Source: Ohtaekwangia sp966211525
GTDB taxonomy: Bacteria > Bacteroidota > Bacteroidia > Cytophagales > Cyclobacteriaceae
Assembly: GCA_966211525.1 (NCBI GenBank)
Contig: CBIHOZ010000067.1
Span: 1-33,259, forward strand
Length of the DNA: 33,259 bases
Direction: 5' to 3'
Under the pieces are notes generated by a model that was not told the origin of the DNA, ran no database searches, and worked only from the letters and a program-made list of their open reading frames with translations. Shown piece by piece: positions 1-9,201 of this stretch (position 1 is the first letter of the stretch; each line of letters begins with the position of its first letter). The translations under genes were made by a program, and so were the position numbers.

Positions 1-49
1 TCTTACTTCTTACTTCTTACTTCTTACTTCTTACTTCTTACTTCTTACT
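1..49. repeat. Tandem heptamer repeat (TCTTACT)x7
   Basis: Seven perfect copies of TCTTACT run from the window edge to two bases before the stop codon of the TonB receptor gene, so the array probably continues to the left. Read on the strand of that gene it is (AGAAGTA)n starting right after the stop. The same heptamer occurs after the stop of rocD at the other end of the window, and a degenerate heptamer array lies near 18.07 kb. There are no spacers, so it is not a CRISPR array. Its function is unknown. Confidence 0.97.
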
Positions 50-50
50 T

Positions 51-2333
51 CTAAAACCTGAACCCATAACTCACAAACGGAATCAACCCAAACAACCCTG
101 GCTGCTCATAACGCATCGTATTGGTTGTCTCATCCTGTTCAATACTTATCCCGACAGGGTTTGCACGGTTATAGGCATTATATACCCCGACAAACCATTG
201 GTACTGAAATTTGCGTTCGGGCTTGCCTCTGAACTTAACGCCAAAATCCAGACGATGCGTATCGGCCAGCTTTACCTGGTTAATGCCTGAATAGATCGGC
301 ACAAGATCGACACCTGTTAATGTTGGTGCCAGTGTAACATACTGTCCTATAACAGGAGTAAAGCGTGAACCGGAAATATACTCCCATACAGCAGACACAG
401 CCCAGCGTTTGCTGATGGCGTATTGCATGACTATAGCTCCGTTGTGTCTGCGATCGTAGCGTGAAGGAAATCGTTCGCCACCATTGATCTCGTTATACTG
501 TCGCCACGACCATGATAATGTATAGCTGATCCACCCGGTAAATTTACCGGCATCCTTGCGGATCAAAAACTCCAGGCCGTATGCACTGCCTGAGCCTTGT
601 ATAAGCTTAGATTCAAAATCGTTGTTCAGAAAAAGATTAGTCCCTTCTTCATAGCCAATCAGACTGTTCATGGATTTATAGTATGCTTCTGCGGAGAGGA
701 AAATATTTTTCTTTGTGAGCGCGCGTTGCCATGCCAGCGCTACCTGGTGCGAGGTTTGCGGACGAATGCTTGCTGTAACCGGATACCATATATCTGTTGG
801 CGATGTAACAGCAGAGTTCGATATACGGTGCATATACTGCACCATGCGCGAGTAACTGAACTTCAAGGCTTCATCGTTGTTGATAGCATACCGTATTGAA
901 ACGCGCGGCTCCGGGTAAAAGTATACTTTATCTTTTACGGTTGCCATCGATGCACGTACACCGGCATTGAAACGCCATCGTTCGGACACTGGCCATTCAT
1001 ACTGTGCGTGCAATGCCAGTTCGTTGGATAGCCGGCCATCTGTTGCGCTACTCTCGAATAACTCGGCTATAGTACCTTGTGAGTTTATTATGTTAGGACT
1101 CACCGCATGACGCGTCCACTCGGCACCACCCTTAAATATACCTTGTCCGAAGAGCGAATCTTTTTGCAGCAGCACACGTGCGCCATAATCTTCTATATCC
1201 GATAGCGCGCGAAGCTCGTTTTCTTCAAATGCATTTCGAATGTTGTATTTATACTCCGAACGTATCAGCGAAACAGAACTGTTCCAGTTATTTTTTAAGC
1301 GATGGTTCCACTGCAGTGATAAACTTGTATTACCCGCTTCATACTCGGTAAGAAATCCATCACCATCATTATCGCGATCGCGAAACAGCTCGAGCTCATC
1401 TACACCTCCATAGTAACTCACCTCGATGCGATCGCGCGCAGAAGGTTTGAAAATCAATTTACCGTTCAGATCATAGAAGTAATATGGAAGTTCTTCGTTG
1501 CCGATTGCTTTCACTACCTGATCGATATAAGTTCTTCTGCCTGCTACCCACAGACTCGCTTTATCTTTCACCAGGGGTTGTTCAACAAATAAGCGCGATG
1601 CTATTACACCTATATCTCCGGACACGCGTGTTTTGGCGGCCACGTCATCAATTGTCTCAATGTTAAGTATAGATGATAATCTTCCGCCAAACTCAGCCGG
1701 GAAGCCTCCGTTAATCGCTTCAACTTTATTTAGTATATCCGGGTTGAACACAGACAAAAATCCAAGCATGTGGCTTGGGTTATAAATCGGTACATCATCG
1801 AGTAATACAAGGTTTTGATCGGCAGCACCTCCCCGTACAAACAGGTCGGAACTTCCTTCCACACCACGCACCGTGCCGGGTAACAACTGTAATGCTTTAA
1901 TTACATCGGCTTCACCTCCTAATACCGGGAGCATACGAATATCTTCCTGGGTGAGTAAATATGTACTCGTACGGTTGGTTTGCAACATGTCTTCCTGTGG
2001 ATTACGTTGCCCTATAATTTCTACTTCCTGCAGATGACCTGCTGTTGACTGAAGTGAAACCGACAATGTTGTATCACGTCTTAGTACGAAAGTCTGCCGG
2101 TATATTTCATGACCTACAAAAGAAACAACGATGGTTTTCCTGCCGCGTGGCAATGCTTTTGAAAATTTACCATCATTGGAGCTTGCGATATTTACCGAGT
2201 CGGGGTAAATAAACACATAAGCAGAAGGAAGACGTTCTCCGGCCTGATCGCGCACCACACCTTTCAGTGTTACAGTCTGCGCCATAGCGCTGTGCATGCC
2301 AACGATCAAAAGTATTCCAGCCAGCCGTCTCAT
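51..2333 (-). CDS. TonB-dependent outer-membrane receptor with carboxypeptidase-like regulatory domain
   Basis: The 760-residue product starts with a signal peptide (about 1-19, cleavage after AMA). A carboxypeptidase-like regulatory beta-sandwich follows (about 20-105), then a plug domain (about 118-230) with LPGT near 151 and LFVRGGAADQ near 164-173, and a long beta-barrel ending in an aromatic residue (YGFRF) as outer-membrane proteins do. This is the architecture of Bacteroidota receptors that import a ligand with energy from TonB/ExbBD. The substrate cannot be read from the sequence. There is no SusD partner alongside, so it is an orphan receptor rather than part of a typical polysaccharide locus. 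The stop codon is followed at once by the heptamer array. The 185-base gap to the divergent histidine kinase must hold both promoters. Confidence 0.93.
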   Translation of the reverse strand: MRRLAGILLIVGMHSAMAQTVTLKGVVRDQAGERLPSAYVFIYPDSVNIASSNDGKFSKALPRGRKTIVVSFVGHEIYRQTFVLRRDTTLSVSLQSTAGHLQEVEIIGQRNPQEDMLQTNRTSTYLLTQEDIRMLPVLGGEADVIKALQLLPGTVRGVEGSSDLFVRGGAADQNLVLLDDVPIYNPSHMLGFLSVFNPDILNKVEAINGGFPAEFGGRLSSILNIETIDDVAAKTRVSGDIGVIASRLFVEQPLVKDKASLWVAGRRTYIDQVVKAIGNEELPYYFYDLNGKLIFKPSARDRIEVSYYGGVDELELFRDRDNDGDGFLTEYEAGNTSLSLQWNHRLKNNWNSSVSLIRSEYKYNIRNAFEENELRALSDIEDYGARVLLQKDSLFGQGIFKGGAEWTRHAVSPNIINSQGTIAELFESSATDGRLSNELALHAQYEWPVSERWRFNAGVRASMATVKDKVYFYPEPRVSIRYAINNDEALKFSYSRMVQYMHRISNSAVTSPTDIWYPVTASIRPQTSHQVALAWQRALTKKNIFLSAEAYYKSMNSLIGYEEGTNLFLNNDFESKLIQGSGSAYGLEFLIRKDAGKFTGWISYTLSWSWRQYNEINGGERFPSRYDRRHNGAIVMQYAISKRWAVSAVWEYISGSRFTPVIGQYVTLAPTLTGVDLVPIYSGINQVKLADTHRLDFGVKFRGKPERKFQYQWFVGVYNAYNRANPVGISIEQDETTNTMRYEQPGLFGLIPFVSYGFRF

Positions 2334-2518
2334 GATACAGTTGTTCCCAGGGAATTAGTGAATAACAAAATAGTAAAACATAACGACACATGATCATGTT
2401 AATTTTGTTATTGATAAAAAAATGATTTTTACAGTATGTAAAAACCTACATGCTTTTTTAGCAGCAATTGTGCTAATCCAAGTCTGGCAAAAGTCTTATT
2501 TTGAAGTTTTAAGTACGA

Positions 2519-4402
2519 ATGCGCTCCTCTCTCGTAATTTTATCGATGTTGTTGCTGGCAGGATCATTACCGGTACTGGCATCTGAAAAGAAAGACAGCA
2601 TTCGTTTAGCCGGAGTAATAGATCTGGCAACGGATATTTACCTGTCTGATCCTGACTCTGCTATAGCACTTGCCAATGCTGTAGTGGCTGAGAGTATACA
2701 GCGCAACGATTCGTATTTTCTTGCGGCCAGCTATTACATTCTTTCAAAAGCCAGTTGGACAAAAGCGAATTACCGGCTTAGTACCGAGTATGGTTTCAAA
2801 GCACTGAAGTTAACAGAGAATTCACCGTATATTCATTTACAGGGATTATGTCTGTTGTCGCTTGCCAGAACTTCGATAGAGCTCCGCGACTTCGAACAGG
2901 CTGATGCGTTTCTGAAACGCTCGCGACAACTCGCCTCTGCACACCACGATACCCGATTACTTGCAGATACATATCGTGAGCGATCGATGTTACTATCGGA
3001 AAAAGGTGAATATGATTCGGCTTTGCATTTTGTAGATAACGGTCTGGTATTATATAAAGACTTAAAAGATACCCTCAACACAAGTATACTCTATAGTCGC
3101 AAAGTAAAGATATACTATACGCTTCACGATTATAAAAAAAGCATGGCCTACAACCGGATGGCACTACACCTGGATAGCGTTGTGGGCAATAAACGTGCAT
3201 TGGGTATATCCTTTTACTACGCTGCACTGAACGCGAACAAATTAAATCAACCCGACAGTGCCATTGCGTTTCTGAAAAAATCTATCGTGTATAGTGATGC
3301 AATCTATAACCTCTCGAGTCTGATCAGAGCCCATACTCTGCTGGCCGATATATATACCTATACCAACCAGCCGGCCCTGGCTGCCGAACAACTGCGGCTT
3401 GTGAGCCAGTATAAAGACAGTTTATATAATGCCGAGAAGAGCGGACAGATACAGGAGATGAAATCGCTCTACGAACTGGAAGTGAAAGACAGAACCATTG
3501 AGGAGCTCGGACATAAAAATATACTTCAGCAAAAACTCATCAGCAACCAACGGTGGTTAACGATACTCCTGGCTATTGGCATTATTCTGCTCACTGCGTT
3601 TATCATTATGCTTTCGCGGCTGCGTGGTATACAGACACGGGCCAATGTGATGCTGGAAGAAAAAAATAAAGCGATAGAATTACAGCGCGAAGAAATGCAG
3701 GCACAAGCCGAGTATCTTCATTACCTCAATCAACTTAAATCAAAATTATTCTCGGTGATCAGTCACGATCTGCGTGGTCCTATCGGCAACCTGCAGTCGT
3801 TGCTGGAACTGGTAACATCCAAAGCGCTGAATCATGAAGAGTTCATGATGATCTCCGATCGCGTAAAAGGTAATCTGAAAGCTACGCAGCGCACACTTGA
3901 CAATCTGCTCAACTGGTCGCTGAGCCAAATGGAAGGTATACGCACCGAACGCAAGGCACTTCACATTCGCGCGTGTATAGATGAAGCGTGTCATCTGCTG
4001 GCCGATGTTGCCGCACAAAAAAATGTTTCGATCGATAATACCAGTCTTGCCTCTATCCAGGTGATGGCTGATCCCAACCAGGTGCAATTGATTTTGCGCA
4101 ATCTTATTCACAACGCGGTAAAGTTTTCAACGGTGGGTAGTCGCGTTGAAATTTCAACGCTCATTGAAGAAAGTCATTGTCGCGTTACGGTGAAAGATTC
4201 CGGTATAGGAATGACTCCTGAAGAAGTAAATATGATTTTGGCACAAGAACATTTCACCAAGCGCGGTACACAGGAGGAGAAAGGAACGGGCCTTGGCCTT
4301 TTACTCTGCAAAGAATTCATCAAACACAACGGAGGCGAGCTGGGCATCGTCAGCAATCAATCGCAGGGTACAGAAATATCCTTTACGCTGATGCTGGTAT
4401 AG
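2519..4402 (+). CDS. Sensor histidine kinase with periplasmic TPR-like domain
   Basis: The 627-residue product has a signal peptide (about 1-21), a helical TPR-like periplasmic region (about 30-330), one membrane helix (about 346-366), a coiled-coil linker (about 372-408) and a kinase core. The H-box is SHDLRGPI with His416. The N-box is RNLIHNAVKFS near 527-537, followed by DSGIGM at 560-565 and GTGLGL at 589-594. It should autophosphorylate on His416 and pass phosphate to a response regulator. None is encoded nearby, so it is an orphan kinase. The ATG at 2519 gives a good signal peptide. A box one base off TAnnTTTG (TTATTTTG, 2496-2503) lies just upstream and would give a very short leader. 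The signal sensed is not visible. Confidence 0.93.
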   Translation: MRSSLVILSMLLLAGSLPVLASEKKDSIRLAGVIDLATDIYLSDPDSAIALANAVVAESIQRNDSYFLAASYYILSKASWTKANYRLSTEYGFKALKLTENSPYIHLQGLCLLSLARTSIELRDFEQADAFLKRSRQLASAHHDTRLLADTYRERSMLLSEKGEYDSALHFVDNGLVLYKDLKDTLNTSILYSRKVKIYYTLHDYKKSMAYNRMALHLDSVVGNKRALGISFYYAALNANKLNQPDSAIAFLKKSIVYSDAIYNLSSLIRAHTLLADIYTYTNQPALAAEQLRLVSQYKDSLYNAEKSGQIQEMKSLYELEVKDRTIEELGHKNILQQKLISNQRWLTILLAIGIILLTAFIIMLSRLRGIQTRANVMLEEKNKAIELQREEMQAQAEYLHYLNQLKSKLFSVISHDLRGPIGNLQSLLELVTSKALNHEEFMMISDRVKGNLKATQRTLDNLLNWSLSQMEGIRTERKALHIRACIDEACHLLADVAAQKNVSIDNTSLASIQVMADPNQVQLILRNLIHNAVKFSTVGSRVEISTLIEESHCRVTVKDSGIGMTPEEVNMILAQEHFTKRGTQEEKGTGLGLLLCKEFIKHNGGELGIVSNQSQGTEISFTLMLV

Positions 4403-4465
4403 TCAGTTTATCGGCATTCATTAAATGAACATTATACTTCTCCTATGCGTTTTACGTTTAGTCTG

Positions 4466-4495
4466 ATGCCTGAAGTATCGAGGGCATTAATTTTT
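4466..4495 (+). terminator. Weak possible terminator after the histidine kinase
   Basis: ATGCC (4466-4470) can pair with GGCAT (4483-4487) around a 12-base loop, with five T residues at 4491-4495. The stem is short and the call is tentative. Confidence 0.3.
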
Positions 4496-4621
4496 CTAAT
4501 CAAAGTTTAATCTGTAACGGGCCTGTGTCGATTTGGCAGTTTTTAACTTTTGGCGCAAAGCTTGTTACTTGCAGTAACATCAGATTTTCTGATAAACAAC
4601 CTAATAAAAACGAAACGAGAA

Positions 4622-5320
4622 ATGGGAGCTTTAATTATTGGTCTTTTTTTCATGGCAATCGGATGGATTGTGAGTTCGCGACTGAAGAGTAAATTCAGAG
4701 AATATTCACAAACGCATCTTACCCGCGACTTAACAGGTGCTGAAGTAGCACGCCTGATGTTAGCGGACAACGGTATACATGATGTACAGGTAACGCACGT
4801 TGAAGGCGAGCTTACCGATCACTATAATCCTGCTACTAAAACTGTAAACCTGAGCGAAGCGGTATACCATGGCAGAAATGCTGCCGCTACGGCTGTTGCT
4901 GCGCACGAGTGTGGTCATGCAGTACAACATGCCAAAGCCTATAGCATGCTCGAACTTCGTTCGGCTCTGGTACCCATCCAGAATATCAGCGCGAAAGTGA
5001 TCAACTTCCTGTTTATGATCATGATGTTCGGTGCCTTCTTTGCATCGCAGATCATTCCGTTCGATATTGCTTTGCTGGTGATCATCGGATGTTACGGTGT
5101 CTTTGCAGCCTTTGCACTGATTACGCTTCCGGTAGAATTTGATGCCAGTAAGCGAGCATTAGCCTGGGTGCAGTCACGAGGTATCGTTAACACGCAGGAA
5201 TACGGTATGGCAAAAGATGCGCTGAAGTGGGCGGCCATGACATATGTAGTAGCTGCTATTGGTGCGCTTACCACGTTATTTTACTACGTGATGCTGTTCC
5301 TTGGCAGCCGTGAGGACTAA
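4622..5320 (+). CDS. Membrane zinc metallopeptidase, YugP family (Zn_peptidase_2)
   Basis: From the ATG at 4622 the product is 232 residues. It has an N-terminal membrane helix (about 3-19) leading into SSRLKSKF, a cytosolic or peripheral domain with the zinc motif HECGH (His95, Glu96, His99), and further hydrophobic segments at about 120-145, 150-172 and 203-228. That matches the YugP-type neutral zinc metallopeptidases in order and length. The open frame extends upstream to a TTG at 4550, but family members begin at the membrane helix, so the ATG is preferred. The physiological substrate of the family is unclear. The gene is monocistronic with a strong terminator. Confidence 0.9.
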   Translation: MGALIIGLFFMAIGWIVSSRLKSKFREYSQTHLTRDLTGAEVARLMLADNGIHDVQVTHVEGELTDHYNPATKTVNLSEAVYHGRNAAATAVAAHECGHAVQHAKAYSMLELRSALVPIQNISAKVINFLFMIMMFGAFFASQIIPFDIALLVIIGCYGVFAAFALITLPVEFDASKRALAWVQSRGIVNTQEYGMAKDALKWAAMTYVVAAIGALTTLFYYVMLFLGSRED

Positions 5321-5384
5321 CGTTTGTAAACGTTTGAAAAAGTCTTAGAAAAGATTTTAACATTACTATAACCGATTTATTTTG

Positions 5385-5418
5385 CAAGCCCGGGTACACA
5401 CCCGGGCTTGTTTTTTTT
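5385..5418 (+). terminator. Intrinsic terminator after the zinc metallopeptidase
   Basis: An 11-bp perfect stem CAAGCCCGGGT/ACCCGGGCTTG (5385-5395 and 5400-5410) with a 4-base loop is followed by eight T residues. It lies 65 bases after the peptidase stop and 48 bases before the acyl-CoA dehydrogenase start, so it separates the two genes. Confidence 0.93.
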
Positions 5419-5465
5419 ATACCTTAACTGTTATTGACAAAGTATACTCATTAACCTGACCATAT

Positions 5466-6605
5466 ATGAATTTTCAACTCACAGAAGAACAACTTGCCGT
5501 TCAACAAGCTGCACGCGATTTTGCCAACAACGATTTGCTGCCGGGCGTAATTGATCGCGATACAGAACAGAAATTTCCGAAGGATCAAATTAAAAAGATG
5601 GGTGAGCTCGGCTTCATGGGCATGATGGTAGACCCTAAATATAATGGCGGTGGCATGGATACTATATCCTATGTACTCGCTATGGAAGAAATCTCCAAGA
5701 TAGATGCGTCTGCATCAGTATGTATGTCGGTAAACAACTCGCTTGTTTGCTGGGGCCTGGAGAAATTCGGAACGGAAGAACAAAAAGAAAAATACCTGAA
5801 GCGCCTGGCTACCGGAGAAGTTATCGGAGCATTCTGTCTTTCAGAACCGGAAGCCGGATCGGATGCTACCAGTCAGCGCACCACAGCAGAAGATAAAGGC
5901 GACTATTATCTATTGAACGGAACCAAGAACTGGATCACCAACGGTAACAGCGCCAGTATATATATAGTAATAGCACAAACCGATATCTCTAAAAAGCACA
6001 AAGGTATAAATGCACTGATCGTGGAGAAAGGTATGCCAGGCTTTGTTGTCGGTAAGAAAGAAGACAAGATGGGTATTCGTGGTTCGGATACGCACTCGCT
6101 CATGTTTACAGATGTGAAAGTACCAAAAGCCAATCGCATCGGCGATGATGGTTTCGGATTTACCTTCGCCATGACAACACTGAATGGTGGCCGTATCGGT
6201 ATAGCATCACAGGCGCTGGGTATAGCAGCCGGTGCGTATGAGCTGGCACTGAAGTATTCCAAAGAGCGTAAAGCATTTGGTAAAACGTTAGGCGAACATC
6301 AGGCTATACAATTTAAACTCGCAGATATGGCTACAAAGATCGATGCTGCGCGTTTACTTATACACCAGGCTGCATGGTTAAAAGATCAGAAAAAAGATTT
6401 CGTAAAAGCAGCTGCTATGGCCAAACTATATGCATCGCAAATCGCTCAGGATGTTACCACCGAAGCTGTACAGATTCACGGAGGCTACGGTTATGTAAAA
6501 GAGTATCACGTTGAGCGCCTGATGCGCGATGCCAAAATCACGCAGATATATGAGGGCACAACTGAAATACAAAAGATGGTGATTTCACGTGAGCTGCTGA
6601 GATAA
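5466..6605 (+). CDS. Acyl-CoA dehydrogenase, short-chain (butyryl-CoA dehydrogenase-like)
   Basis: The 379-residue flavoprotein has the full length of short-chain acyl-CoA dehydrogenases. It carries the FAD/substrate motif FCLSEPEAGSDA near 122-133, the GGRIGIASQALG segment, and the C-terminal QIHGGYGYVKEYHVER and QIYEGTTEIQ blocks. Glu363 in YEGT is at the position of the catalytic base in the SCAD/MCAD branch. It should oxidise acyl-CoA to trans-2-enoyl-CoA and pass electrons to ETF. The ETF and other beta-oxidation genes are not in this window. The ATG at 5466 gives the usual N-terminus. The gene stands alone between two strong terminators. Exact chain-length preference cannot be decided. 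Confidence 0.95.
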   Translation: MNFQLTEEQLAVQQAARDFANNDLLPGVIDRDTEQKFPKDQIKKMGELGFMGMMVDPKYNGGGMDTISYVLAMEEISKIDASASVCMSVNNSLVCWGLEKFGTEEQKEKYLKRLATGEVIGAFCLSEPEAGSDATSQRTTAEDKGDYYLLNGTKNWITNGNSASIYIVIAQTDISKKHKGINALIVEKGMPGFVVGKKEDKMGIRGSDTHSLMFTDVKVPKANRIGDDGFGFTFAMTTLNGGRIGIASQALGIAAGAYELALKYSKERKAFGKTLGEHQAIQFKLADMATKIDAARLLIHQAAWLKDQKKDFVKAAAMAKLYASQIAQDVTTEAVQIHGGYGYVKEYHVERLMRDAKITQIYEGTTEIQKMVISRELLR

Positions 6606-6628
6606 TATATAGTCTTAAAGCTATCATG

Positions 6629-6664
6629 ATGATCATGTGCAATTAACCGCACATGATCATTTTT
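6629..6664 (+). terminator. Intrinsic terminator after acyl-CoA dehydrogenase
   Basis: A 12-bp perfect stem ATGATCATGTGC/GCACATGATCAT (6629-6640 and 6649-6660) with an 8-base loop is followed by TTTTGTTT. Confidence 0.9.
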
Positions 6665-6844
6665 GTTTCTACAAATCGATGCGAATTGTATTTCCCTTTC
6701 ACCCTATAGTAAATTATCTTCATAGAACTTCACATTCGTGGTTGAAGGAATTCCATAAAGAAAATCAACTTTTTCACCAAAGCCGTAAGAACATCTTTCC
6801 CAGCGTGATTTTATTGTTGATTACATTCGCGCCCCTGTATAATT

Positions 6845-7399
6845 ATGATCTCTGAAAAAGAAAACACACGCATCAGTAAATTTCTGAGTCTGGTGCTTCG
6901 CCATCAACCTGAAACCATCGGCATACAGCTGGATGAACAGGGTTGGGTGCCTGTTGATATACTTTTGAAACAACTGGTCGCACATGGAAAGAACGTCTCA
7001 AAGGAAATACTCGATCATGTAGTAGCAATGAATAACAAAAAGCGGTTTGCGTACAATGCTGACGAGACAAAGATACGCGCCAACCAGGGGCACTCTGTTG
7101 AAGTTGACCTGAATTATATACCGCAGCAGCCACCGGCTATACTTTATCACGGTACTGCGGAGCGTTCACTCGAATCTATCTTTACAACCGGACTTGAGAA
7201 GAGAAGCCGGCATCATGTACATCTTAGCAGTGATGTTACCACTGCGCTTGCTGTTGGCAGCCGCTACGGCAAACCGGTGTTGCTGATTGTTGCTGCCGGT
7301 GAAATGTATACCGATGGTTATAGCTTCTACTTGTCTGACAATAACGTATGGCTAACCGATCATGTACCGGTAAAGTATTTGAAGCAAAAAGAAGATTAA
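6845..7399 (+). CDS. kptA: RNA 2'-phosphotransferase, Tpt1/KptA family
   Basis: The 184-residue product aligns along the whole KptA/Tpt1 family. The N-terminal lobe has ISKFLSLVLRHQP with the catalytic Arg19-His20 pair, then GWVPVDILL and the KKRFAYN and KIRANQGHS segments. The C-terminal lobe has the NAD+-binding YHGT and the HVHLSSD block. The family removes an internal RNA 2'-phosphate using NAD+, through an ADP-ribosylated intermediate. In eukaryotes this completes tRNA splicing, while the bacterial substrate is uncertain. No RNA ligase or intron-containing tRNA is seen nearby. The ATG at 6845 is the only sensible start. The 180 bases before it, after the preceding terminator, contain nothing else I recognise. 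It is convergent with the next gene, 12 bases away. Confidence 0.95.
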   Translation: MISEKENTRISKFLSLVLRHQPETIGIQLDEQGWVPVDILLKQLVAHGKNVSKEILDHVVAMNNKKRFAYNADETKIRANQGHSVEVDLNYIPQQPPAILYHGTAERSLESIFTTGLEKRSRHHVHLSSDVTTALAVGSRYGKPVLLIVAAGEMYTDGYSFYLSDNNVWLTDHVPVKYLKQKED

Positions 7400-7411
7400 G
7401 AAAGCATATAC

Positions 7412-8578
7412 TTAGAACGAATAGCGCTTGCGGCTGAAATTATATTTCAGTCCGATACTGCTGAAGATTGAATTGTTGCTCTGTATATTTTTATTGTCGT
7501 CACCTAGACTAATATTCAGCCACAGATTTTTATCGAGTAAATACTCAAACAAAACCGAGAAACGTTCGCGATCAGGCAATGCTGTTTCAGATTGATAGTG
7601 GCCTTTGAGATACTCTACGGAAAGTGCATAACGACTTTGGGTATAAATAAACCGGAATCCAAACTCCGTTGATTTATTGGACAGCGAATCTTTCAAGTGC
7701 CTGAACACACCCACCAGACTATAATCGTCTTTTACATACGATGGCGTTAACCAGAATGCATAACCGCCTTTACGAAGCGATGAAGTATTGATAGTATCAT
7801 TCCGATATGCGCCTGCGTAAGCAAGCTCTACAATAAAGCCTTCACGCTGCGGTGCGAATTCTTCCTGCTCGCCTTCGGCATTGGCAGCCTCTTCGTTAAT
7901 GCGTTTCGTTTTTTCGTTATTGATTCGCGTACGCTCCGCATTGAACCATTTGAGTGTGTTGTTCTTTGCTTCCTGCGTACTGTCTTCCTTCAGTCGCTTT
8001 CGTAATTCATTTCGTAATGCTGCTTCTTCGGCCAGTGCCATTTCGGAATAATGTCTGGCCAGCGTGTCTAACTCCTTTTCAATTTCACGAATACGCTGTA
8101 TTGATTTTTTACTGGTCTTACCGGAGAATAAAAGTGTTCTGAATCCATACGACAAGCCGCGCAGTTCTTTATCCTCAAACTCCTTGGTAATAGTCGCAGC
8201 TGACACCGAGAATGTACGAAACAACGACTGCCCTACTGTACGCATGGTATCGGCCTGCCAGGTAACAGACTTGGGTTTCTTTGTCATCCAATACGGTGCA
8301 AACTCCAGCGAGAAGTTTTGCGGAAATTTTTTAAATCCTTCCGTAGCATTGTCAAGAGCAACAGCAATGTCGGCCGGTGTATTGGGGCGTTCCACACTGG
8401 TAGGTTGCACACCAAGTATACTAAAGGCCGGAGAATTTGGTGTGCGTATACTGTTCAGTGAAGGCAGATCTTTTGTTTCCTGCGCATGCACATATACCGA
8501 AGCACATGTTAACAAAAGAAGAAAAAATTGTTTGCATGCGCTGACGCGGAAATTACAGGAGGATATATTGAATATCAT
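7412..8578 (-). CDS. Unrecognised outer-membrane protein with a charged helical insert
   Basis: The 388-residue product has a signal peptide whose hydrophobic core is at about 18-27, with cleavage near HAQ (about residue 33). Both ends look like amphipathic beta-strands of an outer-membrane barrel (for example FIVELAYAGAY and the C-terminal SIGLKYNFSRKRYSF). In between, about 155-245, is a highly charged helical, probably coiled-coil stretch rich in Glu, Lys and Arg. I do not recognise the family. The start at 8578 is the only ATG before the signal peptide. It lies 26 bases inside the upstream gene, so the two are probably co-transcribed and translationally coupled. The long open frame on the opposite strand (8064-8780) is a shadow. 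Confidence 0.75.
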   Translation of the reverse strand: MIFNISSCNFRVSACKQFFLLLLTCASVYVHAQETKDLPSLNSIRTPNSPAFSILGVQPTSVERPNTPADIAVALDNATEGFKKFPQNFSLEFAPYWMTKKPKSVTWQADTMRTVGQSLFRTFSVSAATITKEFEDKELRGLSYGFRTLLFSGKTSKKSIQRIREIEKELDTLARHYSEMALAEEAALRNELRKRLKEDSTQEAKNNTLKWFNAERTRINNEKTKRINEEAANAEGEQEEFAPQREGFIVELAYAGAYRNDTINTSSLRKGGYAFWLTPSYVKDDYSLVGVFRHLKDSLSNKSTEFGFRFIYTQSRYALSVEYLKGHYQSETALPDRERFSVLFEYLLDKNLWLNISLGDDNKNIQSNNSIFSSIGLKYNFSRKRYSF

Positions 8579-8909
8579 AAATCACACGGTCGTTATGGTG
8601 CTCAACTTCACGTTCGTAGGTAAATGTATCCGGGTTAGCATCGGTAAAGTTATGCTTCACGGAAGTATTATTGGTGCTCAGGTTTATATCCTGAACAACC
8701 GTAATGCAGCTGATTATACTTTGATGTTCAAGTGGTATAGTATATATACCCTGCTGGTCGGGAAAGATCTCTTTGCGTGAATCGTCTGACGAAATAAGCA
8801 CCACATACGATCCACTCGCTTGCATAAAGCCAACAGTAATTTTCAGTTTCAGTACACCCGTTTCTGTTGTTTCCAGAAATCTGGTGTCGGTTACAGTTAT
8901 GGTTGCCAT
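8553..8909 (-). CDS. Small beta-rich protein of unknown function, upstream partner of the outer-membrane protein
   Basis: From the ATG at 8909 the product is 118 residues (MATITVTDTRFL...), without signal peptide or membrane helix. It has alternating hydrophobic and polar residues suggesting a beta-sandwich. The frame also opens from an ATG at 8966 (137 residues), but those extra residues are Pro- and Tyr-rich and look unlike a protein start. The gene overlaps the downstream outer-membrane protein by 26 bases, which argues that both are real and expressed together. I do not recognise a family. It may be cytosolic despite its exported partner. Confidence 0.6.
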   Translation of the reverse strand: MATITVTDTRFLETTETGVLKLKITVGFMQASGSYVVLISSDDSRKEIFPDQQGIYTIPLEHQSIISCITVVQDINLSTNNTSVKHNFTDANPDTFTYEREVEHHNDRVIYDIQYILL

Positions 8910-9030
8910 GCAATAGGTGTTGTCGGGTGGGTTCAGAATATATACCGGGGGGTGAAGATAGAACAAGCACCTTATAATCTGAAATATAATTCAGATATAC
9001 TTGTATAGGAAGAGCAATGTCCGAACATCT

Positions 9031-9201
9031 AATTCACCGCCTTGTGAATTGAGATTGTAAGTAAGGTAAACTAAGCGCCCGGCTGCCGGGCACTTAGCAG
9101 AGTAGGTCTTTGTTAGTCTTTTCTGTCATGATAATCGTTAGCCCCAACGTACCGTGCTAGGGGGATGCACGCCTCAACTTATAAGCATGAGGAGCTTTTT
9201 T
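9031..9201 (+). ncRNA. Candidate structured small RNA
   Basis: About 170 bases contain AATTCAC/GTGAATT (9031-9050), then CTAAG-C-GCCCGG/CCGGGC-A-CTTAG (9071-9097), then CGTGC/GCACG (9153-9171), then CCTCA/TGAGG with six T (9172-9201) that could end the transcript. The 5' end is a guess. It does not match what I know of 6S RNA (the ends do not pair), tmRNA or RNase P RNA. It could also be read from the other strand, because perfect stems are symmetric. Confidence 0.35.

Noticed and set aside
1..49. CRISPR array
   Set aside because: Perfect 7-base tandem units without spacers, and no cas genes in the window.
4550..4621. TTG start giving a 256-residue metallopeptidase
   Set aside because: The extra 24 residues precede the conserved membrane helix. 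The ATG at 4622 fits the family N-terminus.
8064..8780. 238-codon plus-strand frame
   Set aside because: Antisense shadow of the outer-membrane protein and its small partner, without coherent features.
9031..9201. Known RNA families (6S, tmRNA, RNase P RNA) or an integron attC site
   Set aside because: The ends do not pair as in 6S, no tmRNA or RNase P signature is visible, and the GTTAGCC-like bases do not fit the attC R' consensus. No integrase is near.
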